From an uncultured Flavobacteriales bacterium (GTDB lineage Bacteria; Bacteroidota; Bacteroidia; Flavobacteriales; Crocinitomicaceae), in the NCBI GenBank assembly GCA_946479125.1, contig CAMLET010000003.1, forward strand, positions 1-22,465: 22,465 nt of DNA, written 5' to 3'. Below, piece by piece: positions 14,724 through 22,062 of the stretch. The translations under genes and the position numbers were made by a program. The notes beneath the pieces were generated by a model. That model searched no databases, had not been told where the DNA came from, and saw only the letters and a list, made by a program, of their open reading frames with translations. The first letter of the stretch is position 1, and every line of letters starts with the position of its first letter.

Positions 14724-15134
14724 TTACTTTCTTTTTGATTTTTTGCTCTTCTTCGGTTTCTCCGTCGCCAACCCAGCTTCGTTCCAGGCCAATATTCCGC
14801 CTTCCAAATTCACAACACTTTTAAACCCATTTGCCAGCATCCATTCCTGAGCAGCTGCACTACGTTTCCCACTTCTGCAATAGATGTAAACAGTTTGAGT
14901 TTTATCAAGGGAAGAGATTTCACTTTGGAAAGTTGTTTGATCATTCCAGTTGGCGAGTAAAGCTCCACTGATAAATCCTTCCTTGTATTCTTCCGGAGTT
15001 CGAACATCCAGAACCTGAACTTTTGATTCCGTTACAGCTTTTTGGAATTCAGCAGGTGAAATGGTCGTATTTTGTGCAGAAGAGCAAGAAGTGGCAAACA
15101 GAAGGAGGAGAATTGATAGAAATCGCATGATCAT
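14724..15134 (-). CDS. rhodanese-like domain lipoprotein
   Basis: This is a single rhodanese domain of normal size (136 residues) behind a lipoprotein signal with lipobox F-A-T-S-C17, so it should be lipid-anchored outside the cytoplasm. Conserved points are VLDVRTPEEYKEGFISGALLANW (41-63) and the active-site loop IYCRSGKRSAAAQEWM with catalytic C86. C-R-S-G-x-R-S is the canonical single-domain rhodanese loop, so sulfurtransferase activity (persulfide formation on C86) is likely. The donor and acceptor are unknown. The end is very basic (KPKKSKKSKRK). The ATG at 15134 and the one at 15128 are both possible starts and give the same lipobox. It is the first gene of the minus-strand cluster and diverges from the S9 peptidase gene. 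Confidence 0.92.
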   Translation of the reverse strand: MIMRFLSILLLLFATSCSSAQNTTISPAEFQKAVTESKVQVLDVRTPEEYKEGFISGALLANWNDQTTFQSEISSLDKTQTVYIYCRSGKRSAAAQEWMLANGFKSVVNLEGGILAWNEAGLATEKPKKSKKSKRK

Positions 15135-15201
15135 TTATTTTGAAGTAAAAATAAGTCTTTCACTCATAAGATTTCCATCGTTAATTCACTAAATTCATCC
15201 C

Positions 15202-17619
15202 ATGAAAACACTCGCACTATCTTCATTCGTTATTCTGACGAGCATTTTGAGCTTTGCTCAGGAATCCATTTCTTACCAAAAACCGCCAAAAGAGATTTTG
15301 GATCTGGTAGATGTTGAACGCGCGCCATCTGTAATGATGGATAGCAAAAAGCAGAATCTGGTTTACCAATACAGCCCAATGTACAAGACAATTGAGGAAG
15401 TATCTGAACCTGAACTGAAATTGGCTGGACAGCGTATCAATCCACAAACGAATATGGTTTCGGGTGCGCGTTACACAACGAAAGTGACCATTCAGTTGAA
15501 TAGAGCGGGTGAGCCTAAAATGGTCCAAGGATTTCCTGCCAATGCGAAATTGGTGAACCTGACTTGGAGTCCGGATGAACAAAGTATTGCTTGTGGAAAT
15601 ATTGTTTCAACTGGAGTTGAATTGTGGGTGATTGATGTGAAAACGCAAATCGCACGTCGATTATCTGATGCCACATTGAATGCGAACCTAGGTTCATTTT
15701 TCAATTGGTTCGCCGATTCAAAATCACTTTTAGTGCATGTTCTGCCTTCAAAACCTGTTTACAGAGACGCTGTTTCAACTGTTCCTTTTGGACCTTCTGT
15801 TTCAGTAAGCGATGGTTCGAAAGCACAGAATAGAACTTATCCCGATTTATTAAAGAATCAACTGGATGAAGAGAATTTTGAGAAAATGGCAACGTCAGAA
15901 TTGTGGAAGTTCGATCTGAATGGAAAAGCAACGAAATGGATGAATGCCGGATTATATACGCGTGAAAGCTTTTCTCCTGATGGAAATTATGTTTTGGTGA
16001 ATACATTATCAAAACCGTTTTCCTATGCCGTTCCGTGGAGTCGTTTCGCAATGAAAACGGAGGTTTATGATTTGAGTGGAAAAATGACACAATTGATCGA
16101 AAATCGTCCTGTGTTGGATAAACTTCCAAAAGGTTTTATGGCTGTTGAAGCCAATAAACGTTCTATTTCCTGGCGTTCTGATGAACCAGCAACATTAACT
16201 TATGTAGTGGCATTGGACGGTGGTGACCCAGAGGTGAAAGTAGATCATAGAGATGAGGTTTTTACGTGGAAAGCACCGTTTAGTAACTCTGACCTAAAAT
16301 CATTTGTAAAAACGCCACAGCGCTATGCTGGAGTGCTTTGGGGAACTTCTACAACTTGTATTGTTTACGATTCATGGTACAATACCAGAAACGAGAAAAC
16401 GTATGTGTTCAATCCTTCAGCACCGGAAAAAGGGTTAGCTGTTTTGTTCGATAGAAATTCGCAGGATGAATACGGGAATCCCGGACAATTCGAAACTGTT
16501 CGAAATCAATACAACCGCTACGTTTTGCAATTGAATGGAATGGAAACGTATATGATTGGTGATGGATTTACTGAGAAAGGTCAATTCCCTTTTGTGAACC
16601 AGTTTAACCTACTCACAAAAGCAACGAAAACACTTTATCGTTCTACTTACACCAATAAGTTAGAGGCTATTTCAGGAATCATTGATTTAAAGAAAGGTGA
16701 GTTACTGGTTCGAATTGAAGCGCCAACGGAATATCCGAATTACTATATCCGTAAAATGACTGGAAAAGCTGCGCCAGTTGCAATTACGAATTTCAAGAAT
16801 CCGTTTGCGGCAATGAATGGTGTTTCCAAAGAAGTCATTACTTACAAACGTGAAGATGGATTGGAATTGACAGCGACTTTGTATTTGCCTGCTGGTTATG
16901 ACAAGACTAAAAAAGAAAAGTTACCAATGGTTATGTGGGCATATCCGCAAGAATTCAAAGACAAAAACAGTGCTTCACAGAATACAAAAAATCCGAATGA
17001 ATTCATCTTCCCTAATTATGGTTCTCCAATCTATTGGGTTATGAGAGGTTATGCTGTCCTGGATGATGCTGCTTTCCCAATTGTAGGTGAGGGTGATGCA
17101 GAACCGAATGATACTTTCCTTGAACAATTGGTTGCGAACGCAAAAGCTGCAATCGACGCGGTTGATAAATTGGGTTATATCGACAGAAGAAAAGTAGCAA
17201 TTGGCGGACATTCCTATGGAGCATTCATGACCGCAAATCTATTGACACATTCAGATTTGTTTGCGGCTGGAATTGCCAGAAGTGGAGCTTACAACCGAAC
17301 ATTGACTCCATTCGGATTCCAGGGAGAAGAAAGAAACTACTGGGAAGCTCAGGAAACATACAACGAAATGTCGCCATTCAATTACGCCGACAAAATGAAA
17401 ACGCCATTGTTGTTGGTTCACGGTGAAAATGATAACAATCCCGGAACTTTCCCAATTCAAAGTGAGCGTTATTTTCAAGCATTGAAAGGATTCGGGGCCC
17501 CGGTTCGTTACTTGGTTTTACCAAAAGAAAGTCATGGCTACGCAGCGAAAGAATCGATCTTACACTTGTTGTGGGAACAAGATATGTGGTTGGAGAAATA
17601 TGTGAAGAATAGACCTTAA
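15202..17619 (+). CDS. S9 family serine peptidase, glutamyl-endopeptidase-like (S9D)
   Basis: An 805-residue exported serine peptidase with a signal peptide (about 1-19, cleavage near SFA-Q). An N-terminal beta-propeller (about 35-540) with typical WSPD-type repeats (TWSPDEQSIA, SFSPDGNYVL) controls access to the catalytic domain. The C-terminal alpha/beta-hydrolase domain (about 545-805) has the triad S671 in GGHSYGAF, D744 in HGENDNNPG and H778 in ESHGY. The strings FAAGIARSGAYNRTLTPFGF and EMSPF are characteristic of the plant chloroplast/bacterial glutamyl peptidase subgroup S9D, which cleaves after glutamate. Whether this enzyme keeps that specificity is inferred. It probably digests peptides in the periplasm. 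It is divergent from the rhodanese lipoprotein with a 67-base spacer. Confidence 0.93.
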   Translation: MKTLALSSFVILTSILSFAQESISYQKPPKEILDLVDVERAPSVMMDSKKQNLVYQYSPMYKTIEEVSEPELKLAGQRINPQTNMVSGARYTTKVTIQLNRAGEPKMVQGFPANAKLVNLTWSPDEQSIACGNIVSTGVELWVIDVKTQIARRLSDATLNANLGSFFNWFADSKSLLVHVLPSKPVYRDAVSTVPFGPSVSVSDGSKAQNRTYPDLLKNQLDEENFEKMATSELWKFDLNGKATKWMNAGLYTRESFSPDGNYVLVNTLSKPFSYAVPWSRFAMKTEVYDLSGKMTQLIENRPVLDKLPKGFMAVEANKRSISWRSDEPATLTYVVALDGGDPEVKVDHRDEVFTWKAPFSNSDLKSFVKTPQRYAGVLWGTSTTCIVYDSWYNTRNEKTYVFNPSAPEKGLAVLFDRNSQDEYGNPGQFETVRNQYNRYVLQLNGMETYMIGDGFTEKGQFPFVNQFNLLTKATKTLYRSTYTNKLEAISGIIDLKKGELLVRIEAPTEYPNYYIRKMTGKAAPVAITNFKNPFAAMNGVSKEVITYKREDGLELTATLYLPAGYDKTKKEKLPMVMWAYPQEFKDKNSASQNTKNPNEFIFPNYGSPIYWVMRGYAVLDDAAFPIVGEGDAEPNDTFLEQLVANAKAAIDAVDKLGYIDRRKVAIGGHSYGAFMTANLLTHSDLFAAGIARSGAYNRTLTPFGFQGEERNYWEAQETYNEMSPFNYADKMKTPLLLVHGENDNNPGTFPIQSERYFQALKGFGAPVRYLVLPKESHGYAAKESILHLLWEQDMWLEKYVKNRP

Positions 17620-17620
17620 T

Positions 17621-17710
17621 AATTTAAAATTGAGAATTGAAAATGTAAAAGGAGGGATGACTTTAAAAGTGAATCCCTCTTTTCAATTTATACATTTTCC
17701 ATTTTCAATT
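17621..17710. repeat. A-rich intergenic inverted repeat, element 6 of 7
   Basis: The left arm is AATTTAAAATTGAGAATTGA followed by AAATGTAAAAGGAGGGAT. The right arm, on the minus strand, is AATTGAAAATGGAAAATGTA followed by TAAATTGAAAAGAGGGAT. The central AAAAGGAGGGAT/ATCCCTCTTTT pairing has one bulge and continues into ACTTT/AAAGT, giving the most compact hairpin of the set. It spans stop codon to stop codon between the convergent S9 peptidase and DUF2461 genes, so it may terminate both. Confidence 0.75.
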
Positions 17711-18386
17711 AAAGAATGCTTTCCCCATTCGAATCCGTCGTCAAAACTTCACTCATATAGTCGAAGAAAGGACGAAATGCCTGAAATGTTTCATCGAGTT
17801 TGGTTACGAAATCTGGAGCAAGAACTTCCTTGTCGGAAAATTTGTGCGTAAAAATGAATTGCTTTTTACGCAGCAGTTCGATCGCCGGATGATTCTTGTC
17901 AAAACCTTTTGGAGCCGTTTTTACTTCGTCACCACGTAATCCTCCGAAAGTTTTTGCAAAATGAGGTTCGTTTAGAATTTCATTCCATTCTTCGTAATTG
18001 AAATCAATATCTTCGCGAATTCGTTTTAGATCTTCCGGATTTGGAGCGAAAAATCCACCACCTACAAAACAGTTTCCAGGTTCTAAATGAAAATAGTATC
18101 CACCACGTAATTGAGCAGTAGCCCTGCTGAATCGCATTCCGAAGTGAGTTTTATACGGTGTTTTGTCCGTAGAAAATCGGGTGTCTTTGTAAATCCTGAA
18201 CAAACTCTTCTTTCCTGATTCCGTTTCGATATTGTCGTGCTTATTCATTTTTGCCAACAACTCGTCCGCAAAAGTGGCAGCATTCTTCTGAGCTTTTTCA
18301 AAAATGGATTTATTCGCCTGAAACCAGTCGCGGTCGTTGTTTGCTTTTAGTTTATCTAAAAATTCAAAAGTCGATTTTTCTAACAT
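17709..18386 (-). CDS. DUF2461 family protein
   Basis: This 225-residue protein starts with FEFLDKLKANNDRDWFQANKSIFEKAQKN, the hallmark N-terminus of the DUF2461 (TIGR02453) family. RIYKDTRFSTDKTPYKTHFGMRFSRA and GGYYFHLEPGNCFVGGGFFAPNPEDLKRIREDIDFN follow, both strongly conserved in that family. It has the usual length and no signal peptide, so it is probably cytoplasmic. No biochemical function is established for the family. It sits at the end of a minus-strand run after the tandem rhodanese gene, separated from it by a repeat element, and converges on the S9 peptidase gene. Confidence 0.93.
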   Translation of the reverse strand: MLEKSTFEFLDKLKANNDRDWFQANKSIFEKAQKNAATFADELLAKMNKHDNIETESGKKSLFRIYKDTRFSTDKTPYKTHFGMRFSRATAQLRGGYYFHLEPGNCFVGGGFFAPNPEDLKRIREDIDFNYEEWNEILNEPHFAKTFGGLRGDEVKTAPKGFDKNHPAIELLRKKQFIFTHKFSDKEVLAPDFVTKLDETFQAFRPFFDYMSEVLTTDSNGESIL

Positions 18387-18397
18387 GGTCTAAAGAT

Positions 18398-18501
18398 AAG
18401 TCAAAAGTTAAAAAGCAAAAGTCAAAAAATGTGACGATTTTGGTCTCAAGATTTCCATTTACGCCTTTCAATTTTGACTTTTCACTTTTGATTTTTCACT
18501 T
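18398..18501. repeat. A-rich intergenic inverted repeat, element 7 of 7
   Basis: The left arm is AAGTCAAAAGTTAAAAAGCA followed by AAAGTCAAAAAATGTGACG. The right arm, on the minus strand, is AAGTGAAAAATCAAAAGTGA followed by AAAGTCAAAATTGAAAGG. It shares an exact 19-mer (18403-18421) with element 1 in the opposite orientation. The two together form a subfamily with AAGTCAAA/AAGTTAAA words instead of AATTGAAA. The stop codon of the tandem rhodanese gene (TGA of AAGTGA) is inside the right arm. Confidence 0.68.
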
Positions 18502-19728
18502 AATAGAACTTCCTTCAAACTGAATTCTCGGATCCGATGTCACCACCAATTCATTCAGTTCATAAACATTCTGAAATCCGTATCCATACAAGTTAATGTA
18601 AGTTGGAATATTCAGTGCAAGTGTAAGCTCATTCATGAATTTCGGCGGACTCAAAGCCACTTTACTCATGAAATAACGGTCTTGCTGATTTTTCTCCAAG
18701 TCGGTAATGAAGTTGTTATTGCAATAGATCAGAATACGTTTATTTCTATCTCCACCTGTTAATACATCTAATGTAGATTGGGTAAACTCAGAGAATTCCA
18801 GATGAACAGCACCTTTTACATGTTTTGCGTCGTACATTTCTTTCGAACGTGTATCCAAAATGATCGTATTTTCTTCCAGTTTCATTTGATTGAATTGATC
18901 CAGAGTTATCAAACGTTCTTCTCTGTGCGGTTTTACCAAATCTACCAACTCCTGTAGATCTGTGTAGCTTACCAAAGGAGACGACGGATTCGATACGAAA
19001 AGCTGTGCTTTGATTTGATTCGGATCGACGTTTGTTCCTTCAAATTGTAGTTCATCGGAACTCGATGTTGCTATAATATCCTTTAATTCATAAATGTTTT
19101 GATAACCATATCCATACAGATTAATGAATGTAGGAATGTTTAAAGCGAGTGTGTAGGTTTTGTTTATAACAGCTTCTTTCCATAAGACAGGAAGCTCCTT
19201 AAAGGATTCGTGAGTGTTGAATTTGATTTTATTTATACGATTCGAGTCGGACATAGCTGCTTTGATGTCGTATGATATTTGCCGACTAACCTTACTTGCG
19301 AATGAAGGGTCTTGCACAAGGCTTGTAACATCTATAGCAGTCACCAAAATCATTGATGCTGCGAAATTATTGTTACAATAGATCAGTATTCTGGTGGTTT
19401 TGTCTGGAATCAACGCTTCAAGATTGTCTTGTGTAAACTCTGCAAAGGGCAAATTAATTGCTCCTTTTACATGCTTCTGATCGAAAAACTTTCTGGATCG
19501 TGTATCAAGAATAATCGTGTTTTTTTCCTTGCTGAAAGCAACAAAATCTTGAGCTGAAATTAATCTATTTTCTCTGTAATGCTCAACCGAGTCAGTAAGC
19601 GTTTCAAATTGTGAAAAGTTCACAAGCGGTGAACCCATTACTCCGTAGACAGGCTTGAATGAAATGGAAGATTGACCGAATGTTAATGATGTGAAAATAA
19701 CACCAAGGAAAAGGAAGAAAGTTCTCAT
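18496..19728 (-). CDS. exported protein with two tandem rhodanese-like domains
   Basis: A 410-residue protein with a signal peptide (about 1-18, cleavage before QSS). It holds two copies of one module, about residues 34-231 and 251-406. Each begins with PLV-x-[FY], followed by R-[EL]-x-R-L-I-[ST]-x-x-[DQ]F and the rhodanese strand TIILDTRS. KHVKGA and EFTQ come next, then the catalytic loop ILIYCNNNF with C118 and C336. Each copy closes with LALNIPT, INLYGYG, QN-[IV]-YEL and QFEG. The first copy has about 45 extra residues between the loop and the closing motif. Both candidate cysteines are kept, unlike classical tandem rhodaneses where one domain is inactive. The loop CNNNF is not the canonical C-R-x-G-x-R, so the substrate may differ. 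Activity is unproven. Confidence 0.88.
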   Translation of the reverse strand: MRTFFLFLGVIFTSLTFGQSSISFKPVYGVMGSPLVNFSQFETLTDSVEHYRENRLISAQDFVAFSKEKNTIILDTRSRKFFDQKHVKGAINLPFAEFTQDNLEALIPDKTTRILIYCNNNFAASMILVTAIDVTSLVQDPSFASKVSRQISYDIKAAMSDSNRINKIKFNTHESFKELPVLWKEAVINKTYTLALNIPTFINLYGYGYQNIYELKDIIATSSSDELQFEGTNVDPNQIKAQLFVSNPSSPLVSYTDLQELVDLVKPHREERLITLDQFNQMKLEENTIILDTRSKEMYDAKHVKGAVHLEFSEFTQSTLDVLTGGDRNKRILIYCNNNFITDLEKNQQDRYFMSKVALSPPKFMNELTLALNIPTYINLYGYGFQNVYELNELVVTSDPRIQFEGSSIK

Positions 19729-19833
19729 AAAATCAGATTTGAAAATAGCTTACAACCCAACCTGGAATTGGTTCAACGGCGTTTAAAATTCAACAATTGT
19801 TTCGACTTAATGTTCAATACGTTACGAGATATC

Positions 19834-19860
19834 TACCACGTTTGTGGTATGCATGCATAC
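19834..19860. promoter_or_regulatory. overlapping palindromes between divergent genes
   Basis: TACCAC-GTTT-GTGGTA (19834-19849) is a perfect 6-bp hairpin. It runs directly into GTATGCATGCATAC (19847-19860), a perfect 14-bp palindrome, with three shared bases. They lie between the tandem rhodanese gene (start 19728) and the plus-strand gene at 19914. Overlapping dyads in a divergent spacer are typical of operators, but no regulator gene is adjacent. A -7 match TATTTTTG (19902-19909) just before the 19914 start would give an almost leaderless transcript and may be chance. Confidence 0.4.
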
Positions 19861-19913
19861 AAAACGTTTAGTTTTTTTATATGATATATCAATTTCACGG
19901 ATATTTTTGAACT

Positions 19914-20741
19914 ATGAGAAAACTATACCTGGGGGTGACACTGCTGCTAACATCTTTAACTGCGCAAGCCCAATTTATTCAAATGAAGAAAACCTATACG
20001 GGTTCGTACTATGGTTTTAAGTCAATCGATCCTGCAGGACTAAACAAATTTGTTGTCGGATTTAACGAACGCTACGGAGCAGGAATGTCGGAAAAATTTC
20101 ACCAATACAAAGGAGGTGAATTTGGTCAAACATTTACTACAAGTGGATTTCGTGTAATTCTAGGAAACGGCGAAAACAAATGGACATTTAGTACTGATTA
20201 CGCCTTCGGTTCCGGAAAGGACAAAAATCAGGCTGTCTTTACAAATGGAGTTGAACAACACATGGAAGTGCGTTATTCAACCAATTTCATTACGACTACT
20301 TTCGGTAGAACATTTAAAGAAAACAAGTACTGGTTAGAAGGAATGCTTACTACTAACTTGAGTAAGATGTTCATTGAGTACACTACGTTGTATCCAAATG
20401 GACAGGAAAGTTTTAGTTCTGAGTACAAGTTGAATGGTTTGTATACTTCAAATCTGAAAACAATGGAATTTGGTATTCAGGCAACTTACAAGTACAAGAA
20501 ATATTTGTTGTTTGCTCGTGCATTTGCTCCAATTTTTGTGATGGGACCAGATGAAAAAGAAAGAAACTTTGTTGATGAGCGTAACAATAACACGCAGCCA
20601 ACAGATTTCCCTAGCAACTACGATACTTACGTGGATAATCCTTCTTCATATGTTTCAGACAATGGACAATTGAAGAGTACAAACTTCAAAGGAATTTCTT
20701 ACGGATTTGGATTCATTTATTTAATTGGTAAAGAGCAATAA
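19914..20741 (+). CDS. predicted outer-membrane beta-barrel-like protein, unknown function
   Basis: A 275-residue protein with a signal peptide (MRKLYLGVTLLLTSLTAQA, cleavage before QF). The mature part alternates short amphipathic strands rich in Tyr, Phe, Gly and Thr, for example FRVILGNGENKWTFSTDYAFG, YSTNFITTTFGRTF and LLFARAFAPIFVMG. It ends in KGISYGFGFIYLIGKEQ, where a terminal aromatic strand suits an outer-membrane barrel. I cannot assign a family. The start of the following lipoprotein gene is 3 bases after the stop, so the two are almost certainly translated from one transcript and may work as a pair at the outer membrane. Confidence 0.8.
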   Translation: MRKLYLGVTLLLTSLTAQAQFIQMKKTYTGSYYGFKSIDPAGLNKFVVGFNERYGAGMSEKFHQYKGGEFGQTFTTSGFRVILGNGENKWTFSTDYAFGSGKDKNQAVFTNGVEQHMEVRYSTNFITTTFGRTFKENKYWLEGMLTTNLSKMFIEYTTLYPNGQESFSSEYKLNGLYTSNLKTMEFGIQATYKYKKYLLFARAFAPIFVMGPDEKERNFVDERNNNTQPTDFPSNYDTYVDNPSSYVSDNGQLKSTNFKGISYGFGFIYLIGKEQ

Positions 20742-20744
20742 GTC

Positions 20745-21245
20745 ATGCAAAAATTTGGAATTATAATATTAGCTGCTGCTCTTACGATTATGTCGTGTAA
20801 CAAGCAGAAGAGAAAGATGAAAGGTTTGGTTGGAAACTGGACTATTGAACAATCTGAAAGAATGGTTATCACAACCGGTGGAAGTGAAGATGTTTATGAG
20901 GATATTTCTAACTGTGGAGATATCGTTATCTCTGATATCCACGAAGATTCTACAACGGTGAAGAACTTTACATTCACTTACATTGATGCAAACGGTGATA
21001 CATTGAAAGTAACGAACAAGTTATATACAGATGATAAAAACAAGCGTATCGTTTTCAAAAACGCGCTTTGTGATACCACTGTTGGATGTGATTTGATCTG
21101 GACTGTTGATAAGAGTAAGAAGAACAAACAAATTTGGTCGGCTTACGGTATTGACAACGATTTCTTTTATTCACCGAACAATTTTGACCCAAATAACGCC
21201 AACCAATGGCTAATGTGGCGCATCACTTTGAAGCGCAACGACTAG
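20745..21245 (+). CDS. small lipoprotein, possibly lipocalin-like
   Basis: A 166-residue protein with a lipoprotein signal (MQKFGIIILAAALTIMSC, lipobox I-M-S-C18). The mature start KRKMKGLVGNWTIEQSE resembles the G-x-W motif that opens lipocalin-like domains in many Bacteroidota lipoproteins. The rest is strand-rich (ISDIHEDSTTVKNFTFTYIDANGD, RIVFKNALCDTTVGCDLIWTVDK, WLMWRITLKRND). Three cysteines outside the lipobox (in ISNCGD, NALCDTT and VGCDL) could form disulfides. The ligand or role is unknown. It is coupled to the barrel-like gene 3 bases upstream. Its TAG stop overlaps the stop of the convergent lysozyme gene, leaving no spacer. Confidence 0.82.
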   Translation: MQKFGIIILAAALTIMSCNKQKRKMKGLVGNWTIEQSERMVITTGGSEDVYEDISNCGDIVISDIHEDSTTVKNFTFTYIDANGDTLKVTNKLYTDDKNKRIVFKNALCDTTVGCDLIWTVDKSKKNKQIWSAYGIDNDFFYSPNNFDPNNANQWLMWRITLKRND

Positions 21246-22015
21246 AAGAAGCTTAGGTTTGAAACATTCAAATCTACGTTCTCATTAATTCCTGGCAGTT
21301 TTCCTTCTTCGGAAAATTGCCAGTGAATTACATTAGGATCACTCATAAATTGAGGTTCTCTACTATAAGCCGCCAACCAAAACTGATATCCATCTAACTT
21401 TCCTCTGAATTTAGTCTCGTAAAACGACAAAGAAGTGTAAATGACAGGTTTCATTCCTGTTCTCTTTGTTACTTCTTCAGCCCAAATTTTGATCTTGGCA
21501 ATCAGATCTTCATCAGAAAATCCTTCTTCTTCAACATCAAGAACTGGTGCCATGTCTATACTGCGGTGCTTGTAAACCGAAAGAAAATGCTCCGCCTGAG
21601 GTCGTGGTGGTGTTTTAGGATTGAAAAAGTGATAAGCACCATTGTGAACACCTCGTGCGTTCAGGTATTCCCGATTTCTTGCCCATTGCGTGTCTGTATG
21701 ATCACTTCCTTCTGTGGCTTTACAATAAACAAAATCGATAATAGTGTCGAAATGCCCATCGATTAACAAAGCATCCCAATCTATTTCTCCCTGATGATGA
21801 GAAACATCAATCCCAACACTTTTATATCCTTCAGGAACGATCTCGTAGAATTTTGCAGAAGATTGAACATGCTTATCCGACTTGTACCAAAAAACGAAAA
21901 AAGCTCCGATTCCAATAGGCAGCAGCAACCAAAAGAAAAGCATCGATTTCGATTTCTTCTTTGATTTACGTTTTGTTGTTGGTCTTTTTGTTGATGTTCT
22001 TCTCTTTGCAGCCAC
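21242..22015 (-). CDS. GH25-family lysozyme (N-acetylmuramidase), membrane-anchored
   Basis: A 257-residue protein of glycoside hydrolase family 25, which cleaves the beta-1,4 bond between MurNAc and GlcNAc in peptidoglycan. A very basic cytoplasmic tail (1-24) precedes one membrane segment (25-43), so the enzyme is anchored with its catalytic domain (about 65-257) in the periplasm. Motifs are SVGIDVSHHQGEIDW (66-80) with D70, FVYCKATEG (95-103), NGAYHFF (125-131), and PVLDVEE (157-163) with D160 and probable catalytic E162. FWLAAY and the final WQFSEEGKLPGINENVDLNV match the family ending. The start codon is GTG at 22015-22013, chosen because a good promoter lies 17 bases upstream. Starting at the next Met (residue 25) would remove the basic tail. 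Cell-wall remodelling is the likely role. Confidence 0.93.
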   Translation of the reverse strand: MAAKRRTSTKRPTTKRKSKKKSKSMLFFWLLLPIGIGAFFVFWYKSDKHVQSSAKFYEIVPEGYKSVGIDVSHHQGEIDWDALLIDGHFDTIIDFVYCKATEGSDHTDTQWARNREYLNARGVHNGAYHFFNPKTPPRPQAEHFLSVYKHRSIDMAPVLDVEEEGFSDEDLIAKIKIWAEEVTKRTGMKPVIYTSLSFYETKFRGKLDGYQFWLAAYSREPQFMSDPNVIHWQFSEEGKLPGINENVDLNVSNLSFF

Positions 22016-22031
22016 GTGGGTAATTTTTTGG

Positions 22032-22059
22032 CAAAGATAATGGTTGGAATGATATCAAA
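22032..22059 (-). promoter_or_regulatory. promoter of the GH25 lysozyme gene
   Basis: On the minus strand, TTTG (22059-22056) is followed after 16 bases by TATCTTTG (22039-22032), a full -7 match. The spacing is just below the 17-23 range reported for Flavobacterium promoters. The -7 box ends 17 bases before the GTG start, giving a leader of about 10 bases. Confidence 0.6.
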
Positions 22060-22062
22060 CAC

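Noticed and set aside
15701..16129. 142-codon minus-strand open frame inside the S9 peptidase gene
   Set aside because: It is a shadow of the propeller-coding region, with no signal, motif or start context.
17630..17851. Small plus-strand open frame downstream of the S9 peptidase
   Set aside because: Half of it is the repeat element and the rest is antisense to the DUF2461 gene.
1445..18501. A-rich repeats considered as a CRISPR array
   Set aside because: They are dispersed kilobases apart, imperfect, and lack regular spacers or cas genes.
19902..19909. TATTTTTG as the promoter of the 19914 gene
   Set aside because: It ends 4 bases before the ATG, which would make the transcript leaderless, and no -33 element is visible; A/T-rich spacers give such matches often.
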